Assembly (NCBI GenBank): GCA_016200025.1
Contig: JACQFO010000008.1
Span: forward strand, 1 to 29,140
Length of the DNA stretch: 29,140 bases
Origin: Nitrososphaerota archaeon
GTDB taxonomy: Archaea; Thermoproteota; Nitrososphaeria; Nitrososphaerales; Gagatemarchaeaceae
Direction: 5' to 3'
How positions within the stretch are numbered: the first letter of the stretch is position 1; each line of letters starts with the position of its first letter. Both the position numbers and the translations under genes were made by a program. Under the pieces are notes generated by a model. It was not told where the DNA came from. It worked only from the letters and a program-made list of their open reading frames with translations, and searched no databases. This document shows positions 21,331 to 28,195 of this stretch, in pieces.

Positions 21331-22733
21331 GCGGGCACCCTCTCGAGGACCGCCTTGGAGAATGCCTCGGCCATAGAAGAGGGGATCTTTGCGCCTGCGG
21401 CCATTGCGTGGCCTCCTCCTACTCCGGACACAGACTCGGCCGACTCCCTCATCAGCAGGCCCAGGTCTACGTCGCCGGAGTAGGCGTCGCCGACCCTGGA
21501 GGAGACCTTGAGGTCCGACTCGCGGCTCGTGGCGAAGCCTACAATGACCTTGTTTCTGTAGGCCTGGGTGGAAGAAAGGATGGAGATGACTGGCCCGAGA
21601 AGCCTTTCGTCGACGACTCCCTCGCCCTTGACGAGGACCAGACTGCCGCGGGTCTCAGTCCTTGCTGCGTCCGAGGCAAGTGACTCGAGGGCCCTGTTGA
21701 TGCCCGTCCTGTATTCCGAAAGTACCTTCATCGCCGACTTCAGGGCCTCGTTCCTGTCCCCGAGACAGATGGAGACCCCGGTCCCAGCAGCCCCCATCCT
21801 CCCGCAGGAATTGAGGAGGGTCCCGAACTCTCTGGCGTCGCGCAGGGGAGTGAAGGGGTCCTCGAGCTCGAGATTGTAGACCTCGCCCACGAGGCTCGCA
21901 ATCGCGTCGGTGGCGCCCTCAGCCTGGCCTGCCATGCTTGCAACGACCTCGGTCAGTTTCATCTTCTCGTCCGGCGCCAATGAGGAGATGGTTCGCCAGA
22001 TGCCTCCGTCCTTGAGCACGAGGCCCGAGTGGTGGAGCGCAGCCAGGACCGCGTCCTTGTTCCCCGTGAGGCCCCTGAGGAACGGCGTCGAGGTGAGGGC
22101 GACCGCTTCGTGGATGGGGCGGGTCTGCCTCCCGGTGAACATCAGGTCCTTGGAGGCCGAGACGAGGCCGAGCGATTGTGCCTCCTCTAGGGCCGCCCTG
22201 TTCAGCCCTGTCAGCGACCTGCCCTGGCCGCTGTCCTGCCTGTCGGCCAGAGCCCCGACCACTGCCAGGGGGGCGAGGTCCTGGTTGGAGGGGTCGGTCG
22301 CGGTCGCGAAGAAGTATGCCATAGAAGAGGAGCAGGCCTCCCTTCCCCCGTCGTAGCCGAAGGTCCACGCGTTCACAACCGACCGCCTGTCCAGGTCCTG
22401 GGGGGCGAGCTGATGGTGGTCGATGACCACGAACCTTCCGTCCAGAGCCGCCTCCAGGGCGTCGAGGAGCGTCGACCCGAGGTCTGTGAAGATGTGGAAA
22501 TCGTACTTCTGGGCCTCGAGGGCTAGGATTGCCTTCGGGTCGAGGTCGGGAAGAGTCCGAAGAGCGACGTTGGCGCCCTTTCTCTTCAGGGATTCGAAGA
22601 CCGTGGAGCCGCTGCAAAGGCCGTCGGCGTCTATGTGGGTCACGACGAGTACCCTCCTGCCACCCTGCGCGAGCTTCAGGACGTCCCTGGACAGGGACGC
22701 GTATCTTGACTTCAGGCCTTCTAGGTCGGCCAT
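21327..22733 (-). CDS. Archaeal RecJ-like DHH-family phosphoesterase
   Basis: The 468-aa protein has VVTHIDADGLCSG near residues 31-43 (DHH motif I, H-x-D-x-D), the ITDLGST block near 80, VVIDHHQLAP near 98-107 (DHH motif III), VVGALADRQDSGQG (motif IV) and the DHHA1 motif SGVGGGHAMAAGAKIP near its C-terminus. Archaeal RecJ-like proteins act on single-stranded DNA or RNA, and some associate with the replicative GINS/MCM complex. The ATG at 22733 is 21 nt after the S15 stop. The S15-RecJ pairing is common in archaea. Confidence 0.92.
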   Translation of the reverse strand: MADLEGLKSRYASLSRDVLKLAQGGRRVLVVTHIDADGLCSGSTVFESLKRKGANVALRTLPDLDPKAILALEAQKYDFHIFTDLGSTLLDALEAALDGRFVVIDHHQLAPQDLDRRSVVNAWTFGYDGGREACSSSMAYFFATATDPSNQDLAPLAVVGALADRQDSGQGRSLTGLNRAALEEAQSLGLVSASKDLMFTGRQTRPIHEAVALTSTPFLRGLTGNKDAVLAALHHSGLVLKDGGIWRTISSLAPDEKMKLTEVVASMAGQAEGATDAIASLVGEVYNLELEDPFTPLRDAREFGTLLNSCGRMGAAGTGVSICLGDRNEALKSAMKVLSEYRTGINRALESLASDAARTETRGSLVLVKGEGVVDERLLGPVISILSSTQAYRNKVIVGFATSRESDLKVSSRVGDAYSGDVDLGLLMRESAESVSGVGGGHAMAAGAKIPSSMAEAFSKAVLERVPA

Positions 22734-22754
22734 CGGAGGGTGCCTGCCTCCGGT

Positions 22755-23204
22755 TTAGGCGAGCTGGGCGACTACGGCAGTGTACTTGAATTCGTTCGGA
22801 AGTATGCCCCTGTCCTTGTAGTACTTCGAGAGTCGATAGATCTTTGCCTCAATGAGCTCCAACGAATGGACGTTCTTCCTGTCGCTCCCATGGACTTGGA
22901 GGTGCTTCTGCACCCTCAGCGCCCGGTCGATGAGGTCCTGGATGTCCTGGGGCAGCTTGGGCGACGCCTTCGCCTCAGAGAGGACCTCGCCCAGGGATTT
23001 GCCGAGCAATGATTTGACCAGGGGGACTGCATAGTCGTCGCGCAGGGTCATGCCGATCCTGCTGGGAGAGACGCCTTCCTTCCCCAGCTTTACGATCGCA
23101 GCCTGCGCGTCTTCCTTGCTTGTCGTCACCCAGGCAGGGAGCTCCTTGCCGATGGGTCGCGTCTGATGAGACTTGCCGTGCCTGTGAGAGTGAATCCGCG
23201 CCAA
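22755..23204 (-). CDS. rps15: 30S ribosomal protein S15 (archaeal type)
   Basis: TTG 23204 starts the 149-aa protein, MARIHSHRHGKSHQTRPIGKELPAW. It has an extended N-terminal domain (SPSRIGMTLRDDYAVPLVKSLLGKSLGEVL), then the S15 core helices DLIDRALRVQKHLQVHGSDRKNVHSLELIEAKIYRLSKYYKD. This long form is shared by archaea and eukaryotes (S13 in eukaryotes). A TATA-like CAACATTTATCAG lies about 40 nt upstream, leaving a leader of roughly 13 nt that contains the palindrome GCTTAAGC. It heads the RecJ-Pcc1-serS run. Confidence 0.96.
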   Translation of the reverse strand: MARIHSHRHGKSHQTRPIGKELPAWVTTSKEDAQAAIVKLGKEGVSPSRIGMTLRDDYAVPLVKSLLGKSLGEVLSEAKASPKLPQDIQDLIDRALRVQKHLQVHGSDRKNVHSLELIEAKIYRLSKYYKDRGILPNEFKYTAVVAQLA

Positions 23205-23237
23205 GCTTAAGCTTCTGGGCTGGTTCTAGCCGTTGGG

Positions 23238-23250
23238 CTGATAAATGTTG
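23238..23250 (-). promoter_or_regulatory. TATA box of the S15 operon
   Basis: The minus strand reads CAACATTTATCAG, centred about 40 nt upstream of TTG 23204. Confidence 0.5.
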
Positions 23251-23288
23251 CCCGCCTGCGGGGGGCTGACCCGGGCCGGGGCTGGGAC

Positions 23289-23912
23289 TCAGACGACCCT
23301 TGCGTACCTACCCCGCCTTTCGATTCCCTTCAGCTGGGTGAAGACGGCCTTCGACCGGCCGGGGCCCGCTTCAGACGAGTAGCCTTCGTGAAGGGCGTCG
23401 AGGGCGAGGGCAGAGAACCCGGGGTGGGCGCCCACTATGGTCTCTTTGATGAGCCTGAGGTCGACCGCGTGGTCTTCCACCCTGGTCGTGTGGGAAGAGA
23501 GCCCGAAGTCGAGGAGCGTGATCTCTCGGCCGCCGAGGATCACATTCGCTGTCGTGAGGTCGCCGTGCATTATCCCAGCGGAGTGGAGTCGCGCGGCCGC
23601 AAGCCCCAGGCGCCTGAACATGCCTGCGACCTTCTTCGGGGAACCTCCGTCGACGGCGTCCTTCATCCTCTCGCCCTCGATGTACTCCATCACGATCGCT
23701 GCTCCTCTGGGGTCGACGAAGTACAGGTGAGGGGACCTGACTCCCGCGCCCCTGGCGGAGTGCATCATTTCCGCTTCGCGGACGGTCCGCTGTCTCCTTA
23801 TGGCGTCGTCGAGGACCCTGAGCCTGTACACCAGCGGCCTGCGGACCTTTGTGACCGCATCCCTGCCCTGCCACCTCCCCCTGAGCAGGTCCGCCTCCGC
23901 CCCGCGGTACAG
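23289..23912 (-). CDS. bud32: Bud32-type KEOPS kinase/ATPase (start codon unclear)
   Basis: The reading frame encodes LLYRGAEADLL (nucleotide loop), DAVTKVRRPLVYRLRVLD with the conserved Lys, IMHGDLTTANVIL (catalytic Asp and Asn) and LLDFGLSS (metal-binding DFG). It ends KGIERRGRYARVV, the basic Bud32 tail that contacts Kae1. No ATG, GTG or TTG occurs in this frame between the Kae1 coding end and the lysine. The first canonical codon, GTG 23831, would remove the nucleotide loop and the Lys. A CTG at 23912 gives a normal start one residue before RGAEAD (207 aa). The alternative is a +1 frameshift fusing it to Kae1, whose stop lies just upstream. In KEOPS, Bud32 supports Kae1 in tRNA threonylcarbamoylation. 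Confidence 0.85.
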   Translation of the reverse strand: MYRGAEADLLRGRWQGRDAVTKVRRPLVYRLRVLDDAIRRQRTVREAEMMHSARGAGVRSPHLYFVDPRGAAIVMEYIEGERMKDAVDGGSPKKVAGMFRRLGLAAARLHSAGIMHGDLTTANVILGGREITLLDFGLSSHTTRVEDHAVDLRLIKETIVGAHPGFSALALDALHEGYSSEAGPGRSKAVFTQLKGIERRGRYARVV

Positions 23913-23931
23913 AAGCCGCCCGGTGTAGGGC

Positions 23932-24921
23932 TCAGTCTCTCCATGGGATGTCGACTGAATCGAGCCTCCAAGATTGCCTGACCGCCCCTCCTTCCACAGG
24001 GACGCGTATCCCGCTGCGGTGCGCGAGCCAGCCCGTCCATGCTATCTGGGCGCCGCAGTCGCCGCTGTACCCTATCGGCGCGACGCCTACACGGGCGGAG
24101 TGCCGTTTGGCCATGGAATCCATCATTCCGTCGAGGCGCCGGTTCGCTGCAACGCCCCCGACGACCAGGACCTCCTTCTTGCCGGTGAAGGCCAGGGCCC
24201 GCTCGGTTACCTCGGCGACCATGGCGAAGGCGGTCTCCTGTATGGAGAAGGCCACGTCGCCGAAGGACGCCCCCTCGTCGAGCAGCGACTTCGAGGCGGT
24301 CAGAAGCCCGGAGAAGGAGACGTCGTTCCCTTTGACCGAGTATGGCAGCCGCAGGTAGCGGTCGGAGAGCCGGGCAGCCTCTTCGATGGCCCTGCCGCAC
24401 GGGGACGCAAGCCCGGCGTGCCTCCCGAACTGGTCCAGGAGCTGGCCAAGGGTCAGGTCGAGCGACTCTCCCAGGACCCGCCAGCGCCCCCCGGAGAAAG
24501 AGATGACCATTGTGTGTCCCCCTGAGACGAGAAGGACAATCGGGTCCTTCGCCTTCGTCAGGAGGCACCCCAGCTCTATGTGCCCCACAGCGTGGTTGAC
24601 GGGCACCAGCGGGAGCTCGAGCGAAGACGCCAGGGTCCTTGCCACGACCGCTCCCACCCTCAGGCAGGGTCCGAGGCCCGGGCCCATCGAGTAGCTGACG
24701 GCGGCCATGCTGTCCAGCGGGACGCCAGACTCTTCGACTGCTTCTTTGAGGACTCTGGCCGCGGCTCTGATGTGACTCTGCGACGCCTCGAAGGGATGGA
24801 TTCCGGAGCCTTCGGGAGCCTTGAAGACGTTCCTAGAGTCGGAGAGGATCTTTCCGCTGGAAGACATCACCGACACGGAGAAGGTGTGAGCCGTGCTCTC
24901 GACGCCCAGTATGTAGTCCAA
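23932..24921 (-). CDS. kae1: Kae1 (tRNA threonylcarbamoyl transferase catalytic subunit)
   Basis: The 329-aa protein begins (TTG) MDYILGVESTAHTFSV. It has the metal-binding VNHAVGHIE (His-x3-His) near 108-116, LLVSGGHTMV, VKGNDVSFSGL near 200-210, VVGGVAANRRL near 260, and GYSGDCGAQIAWTG, where the Asp takes the late metal-ligand position. All Kae1/Qri7 motifs are present and unbroken. Kae1 adds threonylcarbamate to A37 of ANN-decoding tRNAs, in the cytosol with Bud32, Pcc1 and Cgi121. It follows the unknown gene at 24928 by 6 nt. The Bud32 frame begins where this gene stops, in the +1 frame. Confidence 0.96.
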   Translation of the reverse strand: MDYILGVESTAHTFSVSVMSSSGKILSDSRNVFKAPEGSGIHPFEASQSHIRAAARVLKEAVEESGVPLDSMAAVSYSMGPGLGPCLRVGAVVARTLASSLELPLVPVNHAVGHIELGCLLTKAKDPIVLLVSGGHTMVISFSGGRWRVLGESLDLTLGQLLDQFGRHAGLASPCGRAIEEAARLSDRYLRLPYSVKGNDVSFSGLLTASKSLLDEGASFGDVAFSIQETAFAMVAEVTERALAFTGKKEVLVVGGVAANRRLDGMMDSMAKRHSARVGVAPIGYSGDCGAQIAWTGWLAHRSGIRVPVEGGAVRQSWRLDSVDIPWRD

Positions 24922-24927
24922 AGGGGC

Positions 24928-25449
24928 CTACATCTTTCTGGTCTGGCGGTAAAGGTCGCCGAGGAGGTTGATGTACGGCTTGACCTCGACGAGGAAGTCG
25001 TCGAACTTGCCTCTCTCGAAGGCGGAGTCTCGCTTCTTCCCTTCGACCACTATCTTGGCCGCGAGGACTATCCCTCCGCTCCTGTCAGGGGTTGACCTGA
25101 GCTTGGGGAAGTGGATCAGCGCTCCGTAACCTACCTTCTTCTTGCCTTTTGTGAAGACCACGTTGTAGTACATGCTCAGGGTCTTGGTGAACTGCTCCAG
25201 CTGCTTCTTCCTGCTCTCGCTGCGCTTCACGTTGTCGAAATCGGCCCTCGCCAGGGTGTCGATCATCTCCTTGAGGATCTTCATGTCGCTGACCTTGTTC
25301 GTATACCCCGCGTATTCTATGGGCATCTGGTACACGCTGTGCATGACCGCGTCCCAGTCGTCGAGGACCGCGAAGGTGTCGGTGTCGAGGTTCATCTCGC
25401 GCTTGAGCTCGTCCGAGAGGATGTCCTCGACTGTCAGTTTCTTCGGCAT
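24928..25449 (-). CDS. Hypothetical conserved-looking protein (173 aa), upstream of kae1
   Basis: I do not recognise the family. The protein is soluble and lysine-rich. The N-terminal region, about 1-60 (LTVEDILSDELKREMNLDTDTFAVLDDWDAVMHSVYQMPIEYAGYT), is predicted mixed helix; about 60-95 is a long basic helix (ILKEMIDTLARADFDNVKRSESRKKQLEQF). The C-terminal half has strand-rich patches (YNVVFTKGKKKVGYGALIHFP) and a final helix. There are no cysteines, CxxC or ATPase motifs. The ATG at 25449 is leaderless from a TATA box shared with the divergent 25504 gene. It directly precedes kae1 and bud32, so a link to KEOPS or tRNA work is possible, but only by position. Confidence 0.7.
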   Translation of the reverse strand: MPKKLTVEDILSDELKREMNLDTDTFAVLDDWDAVMHSVYQMPIEYAGYTNKVSDMKILKEMIDTLARADFDNVKRSESRKKQLEQFTKTLSMYYNVVFTKGKKKVGYGALIHFPKLRSTPDRSGGIVLAAKIVVEGKKRDSAFERGKFDDFLVEVKPYINLLGDLYRQTRKM

Positions 25450-25468
25450 CGATGCCTGCGGGCAAAGC

Positions 25469-25479
25469 GCATATAGTTA
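25469..25479. promoter_or_regulatory. Shared divergent TATA element of the 24928 and 25504 genes
   Basis: GCATATAGTTA (plus) reads TAACTATATGC on the minus strand. It lies about 25-28 nt from both starts, ATG 25449 and TTG 25504, fitting two leaderless transcripts. Confidence 0.6.
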
Positions 25480-25503
25480 GAGATTGCGGAAGGCGGCCGA
25501 GGT

Positions 25504-25938
25504 TTGAAAGGCCCGATCCAGTCCGTCGAAATCACCTACTTCCTGCACGCCACAGAGGACGCGGAGAAGGTCTGGAGCGCCGTGGCCCGATTGATCGGGG
25601 TCGAGACCGTGCCCGAGTACGAGGATGTGGAGGGACACTACGGCAACCCTATCAGAAAGGTCAGGGTCCACCTGACCCAGGACTCGGCCGGCGCGGCGTT
25701 CGGGAGCGTAGTCGGGAAGATGTCGCCAACGGTGAGAAGTGAAATGGCATCCCAGCTCGATTCAATCGTTGACGAGCACTCGGCCCTGTTCTTGAGGTTC
25801 GACAAGCAGGCGCTGGTCTCCGGTTCCCTGGTCCTGAGGACCGGAGACTCTGTGAGGATCAAGGTCAAACCGAGGGCCTTCCTCCTTAAGGGGAGCGCCA
25901 GGCATTTCTACGAGGGACTCCTGGCCGGGGGCCACTAG
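25504..25938 (+). CDS. Predicted RNA-binding protein, COG1325 type (exosome-associated class)
   Basis: TTG 25504 gives 144 aa. The N-terminal IQSVEITYFLHATEDAEKVWSAVARLIG, the middle EDVEGHYGNPIRKVRVHL and the end VRIKVKPRAFLLKGSARHFYEGLL match archaeal COG1325-like proteins. These are predicted RNA-binding subunits related to the archaeal exosome neighbourhood and are often encoded near RNase P or exosome genes. That pattern is supported here by a Pop5-like gene following immediately. The TATA box lies about 27 nt upstream, giving a leaderless mRNA. The stop (TAG) is 1 nt before the CTG that would begin the Pop5-like frame. Confidence 0.8.
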   Translation: MKGPIQSVEITYFLHATEDAEKVWSAVARLIGVETVPEYEDVEGHYGNPIRKVRVHLTQDSAGAAFGSVVGKMSPTVRSEMASQLDSIVDEHSALFLRFDKQALVSGSLVLRTGDSVRIKVKPRAFLLKGSARHFYEGLLAGGH

Positions 25939-25939
25939 G

Positions 25940-26236
25940 CTGGCTAAGCGATACGTCCTCCTGATCGCGGACGAAGAGCTCACCCCCCGGGATTGGAGCG
26001 CGGTCGCCGAGAGCCTGGATGAAAGCCACCCTGGGGCCAGGGTCATTCAGGTGGACGGGAACCCGCGGGCGGCGATCGTCAAGACGACAAACAAGGTCTC
26101 GCCTCTCCTTCGCGGGTCCGGGCTGCGAATCGCGGGAAGGAGCTTCGAATCTGTCCTGACCTCGGGCTCGATAGGTAAGCTCAAAAGCAGAGCCCTGGGG
26201 AGAAGGACGACGTCGGATGGCGAAGTTCCTCAGTGA
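25940..26236 (+). CDS. Probable RNase P protein component 2 (Pop5-like), apparent CTG start
   Basis: The frame from CTG 25940 gives 98 aa: MAKRYVLLIADEELTPRDWSAV, then ARVIQVDGNPRAAIVKTTNKVSPLLRG and GRSFESVLTSGSIGKLKSRA. Order and spacing resemble archaeal Pop5/Rpp14-type RNase P protein 2: a basic RYVL start strand, an acidic helix, a beta strand with the AAIVKT core, and the closing SGTIGKL-like motif. It is shorter than most Pop5 and lacks the typical YGE segment. No ATG, GTG or TTG precedes it in frame after the upstream stop; the next GTG (26051) would remove the first 37 residues. It follows the RNA-binding gene by one base and overlaps the SCP2 gene by 20 nt. Confidence 0.55.
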   Translation: MAKRYVLLIADEELTPRDWSAVAESLDESHPGARVIQVDGNPRAAIVKTTNKVSPLLRGSGLRIAGRSFESVLTSGSIGKLKSRALGRRTTSDGEVPQ

Positions 26237-26594
26237 CGAATTCTTTTCCGACTTCCAGAAGGCTCTCGTCGCCGACCAGAAATGGTCGGAGAGCGCGAAG
26301 ACAGTCAAGACCAGTGTAGCCTTCAACGTCACTGACATGGGGCAGAACTACCTGCTTTCCGTGGAGAACGGCGCGACGACGCTGCAGAAGGTCCCGCCGG
26401 GGACGGCCGCAGAGTTCTCATTCGACGGGACCTTCGACACGTGGAGCAAGGTGGTGAAGGGAGAGCTGGACCTGCAGTCCGCAGTCTTGAAGGGCCAGCT
26501 GAAGTTCAAGGGGTCCATCACCAAGATTCTGATGTACAGGGACAGGTTCATCAGGGTCGGCGAGGTGATGAGGGACGTTCCAAAGGAATTCTAG
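26217..26594 (+). CDS. SCP2 sterol-carrier-like domain protein
   Basis: The 125-aa protein has FSDFQKALVADQKWSESAKTVKTSVAFNVTD, a GQNYLLSVENGATTLQ strand block, and the SCP2 core AEFSFDGTFDTWSKVVKGELDLQSAVLKGQLKFKGSITKILMYRDRFIRV. The hydrophobic tunnel of this fold binds lipids, acyl chains or sterol-like molecules. Archaea do not carry sterol carrier substrates in the usual sense, so a lipid or acyl-CoA ligand is the guess. The ATG at 26217 lies within the end of the Pop5-like gene. Its stop overlaps that of the convergent DUF35 protein by 4 nt; that operon holds thiolase and acyl-CoA dehydrogenase genes. Confidence 0.9.
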   Translation: MAKFLSDEFFSDFQKALVADQKWSESAKTVKTSVAFNVTDMGQNYLLSVENGATTLQKVPPGTAAEFSFDGTFDTWSKVVKGELDLQSAVLKGQLKFKGSITKILMYRDRFIRVGEVMRDVPKEF

Positions 26595-27022
26595 GCCGGG
26601 ACGAAGACGTAGTACGGCGAGCCCTCCTTGGGCAACCTCGATTCGACGCGGAGCTTCATCCCCAGCTTCGCTGTTTCAGGGCCGACCCCTTCGAGCCAGG
26701 CCAGGACCTTGGTTCCTCCAGGGAACTCGGCGATTGCGATGACGTAGGGGTCGTTCTCCACGAAGCTAGCCGGGGTGATCTGCACCTGGGTGAAGGTGAC
26801 GAGCTTGGCTTCGCTTCCGAGGTCGAACCATGTGAATTCGCTCCCCATGCACTTGGGGCAGTCCCCCTGCGGGGGGAAGGAGACGGTGCCGCACTTCGTG
26901 CACTTTGTTGCCACGAGCTTGCCCTCCTTCAGGGCATCCCAGAACTCGCGGGTCTTCGAGATGGGGATGTCGAACCTGAGGGTCAGCGTCCGCCTGGAGT
27001 GCAGGGTGGGCTCGCCCGACAT
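26591..27022 (-). CDS. DUF35 OB-fold protein with N-terminal zinc ribbon (thiolase partner)
   Basis: The 143-aa protein has an N-terminal helix (REFWDALKEGKLVATKCTKCGTVSFPPQGDCPKCMGSEF) with CTKC and CPKC, forming a zinc ribbon. The OB-fold domain follows, KLVTFTQVQITPASFVENDPYVIAIAEF, then KLGMKLRVESRLPKEGSPYYVFVPA. This is the DUF35 family, which in archaea accompanies a thiolase and forms a complex that channels acetoacetyl-CoA to HMG-CoA synthase. It starts 5 nt after the thiolase gene with TGAGG before the ATG. Its role as a thiolase partner is established for the family and inferred here. Confidence 0.93.
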   Translation of the reverse strand: MSGEPTLHSRRTLTLRFDIPISKTREFWDALKEGKLVATKCTKCGTVSFPPQGDCPKCMGSEFTWFDLGSEAKLVTFTQVQITPASFVENDPYVIAIAEFPGGTKVLAWLEGVGPETAKLGMKLRVESRLPKEGSPYYVFVPA

Positions 27023-27027
27023 GGGCC

Positions 27028-28188
27028 TCAGTTCCTCGAGAGCACAGTCACGTAGGCGTAGTGGCCTGTCCCGCCCACGTTGTGGACCAGACCCACGCCG
27101 TTCTTGATGGGCGCCTGTCGTCTTCCCGCTTCGTTCCTGAGCTGCTTCGTTATCTCCACCGCCATGGAGACGCCCGTCGCGCCGATGGGGTGCCCTTTGG
27201 CCTTGAGCCCCCCGTCGAGGTTGACGGGGATCCTTCCTCCGACCTCGGTTTCGCCTTCGCGGATCATCTTCGCCCCCTCCCCCTTCCTGCAGAACCCCAG
27301 GTCCTCGTAGGCCATCAGCTCGGCTATGGTGAAGCAGTCGTGGCAGGTGGCCACATCGACGTCCTCAGGGGCGACCTTGGCCATTGCGTAGGCGCGCCTC
27401 CCCGCTTCGACCGAGGCCTGGAGTCCGACGTAGTCGCTCCGTCGGCTGAGGTTCGCAGAGTCCGAGGAGTAACCCACGCCTTTGATCCACACCGGGGTGT
27501 CGGTGAGCTTCCGCGCCACCTCTTCCGAGGCGAGTATGACAGCCGCCGAGCCGTCCGTGAGAGGGCAGGCGTCGTAGAGCTTCAGGGGCCATGAGACCAC
27601 CTGCGAGCCGAGGGCCTTTTCGAGGGTGATCTCCTTCTGGAATTGGGCGTAGGGGTTCATGGACCCGTAGTGATGCGCTTTCACCGCGACCCTGGACATG
27701 TCCTCCTCGGTGGTCCCGAACCTGTTCATGTGCGCGACGGCGTAGAGGGCGTAGTAGGCTGGAAACGTCATCCCGTAGTTCTCAAACTCCCACATGTAGG
27801 AGCCTGCCCTGCCTATCAGCTCCACCGACGTCATCGTGTCCACCTCTGTCATCTTCTCCACGCCGACAGCCATCGCGACCTCGCCTTCGCCGCTCAGGAT
27901 GGAGTTGTAGGCGCTCTTCACCGCCGCGCTGCCGCTCGCGCAGGCGGCTTCGACCCTCATCGTCCCGACCGAGTCCAGGCCCGCATATTCGTTCACTATC
28001 ACAGCTGGCAGCGACTCTTCGTACCAGCCTCCGGCGCTGCCCACTACGACGTTCTTGATCTCCTTCTTGTCTACCCCTGCGTCCTCTACAGCGCCCTTGA
28101 TCGATTCGAAGGCGAGCTCAGCGACGTTGACGTCGGTCCTTTTGCCGAACCTAGAATGGCCGACCCCGACTATGGCGACCCGGGTCAT
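27028..28188 (-). CDS. Archaeal thiolase (acetyl-CoA C-acetyltransferase family)
   Basis: The 386-aa protein begins MTRVAIVGVGHSRFGKRTD. It has EAACASGSAAV with the nucleophilic Cys83, ATCHDCFTIAELMAYEDLGFC near 285-305, and KAKGHPIGATGVSMAVEITKQL near 335-356, where His acts as base. The archaeal SCP2-like thiolase group shows this pattern and couples to DUF35 proteins in acetoacetyl-CoA formation or acyl-CoA chain shortening. The ATG at 28188 follows the acyl-CoA dehydrogenase stop by 7 nt, with GAGGT before the start. The three genes form a co-directional unit. Confidence 0.94.
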   Translation of the reverse strand: MTRVAIVGVGHSRFGKRTDVNVAELAFESIKGAVEDAGVDKKEIKNVVVGSAGGWYEESLPAVIVNEYAGLDSVGTMRVEAACASGSAAVKSAYNSILSGEGEVAMAVGVEKMTEVDTMTSVELIGRAGSYMWEFENYGMTFPAYYALYAVAHMNRFGTTEEDMSRVAVKAHHYGSMNPYAQFQKEITLEKALGSQVVSWPLKLYDACPLTDGSAAVILASEEVARKLTDTPVWIKGVGYSSDSANLSRRSDYVGLQASVEAGRRAYAMAKVAPEDVDVATCHDCFTIAELMAYEDLGFCRKGEGAKMIREGETEVGGRIPVNLDGGLKAKGHPIGATGVSMAVEITKQLRNEAGRRQAPIKNGVGLVHNVGGTGHYAYVTVLSRN

Positions 28189-28195
28189 GGGGACC

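Noticed and set aside
21137..21376. 79-aa plus-strand ORF opposite the Pcc1-like gene
   Set aside because: No domain pattern. The minus-strand frame fits Pcc1 and the operon.
23798..24568. 256-aa ORF overlapping Kae1 on the minus strand
   Set aside because: Arg-, Gly- and Pro-rich frame shadow of kae1. Kae1 itself is complete and conserved.
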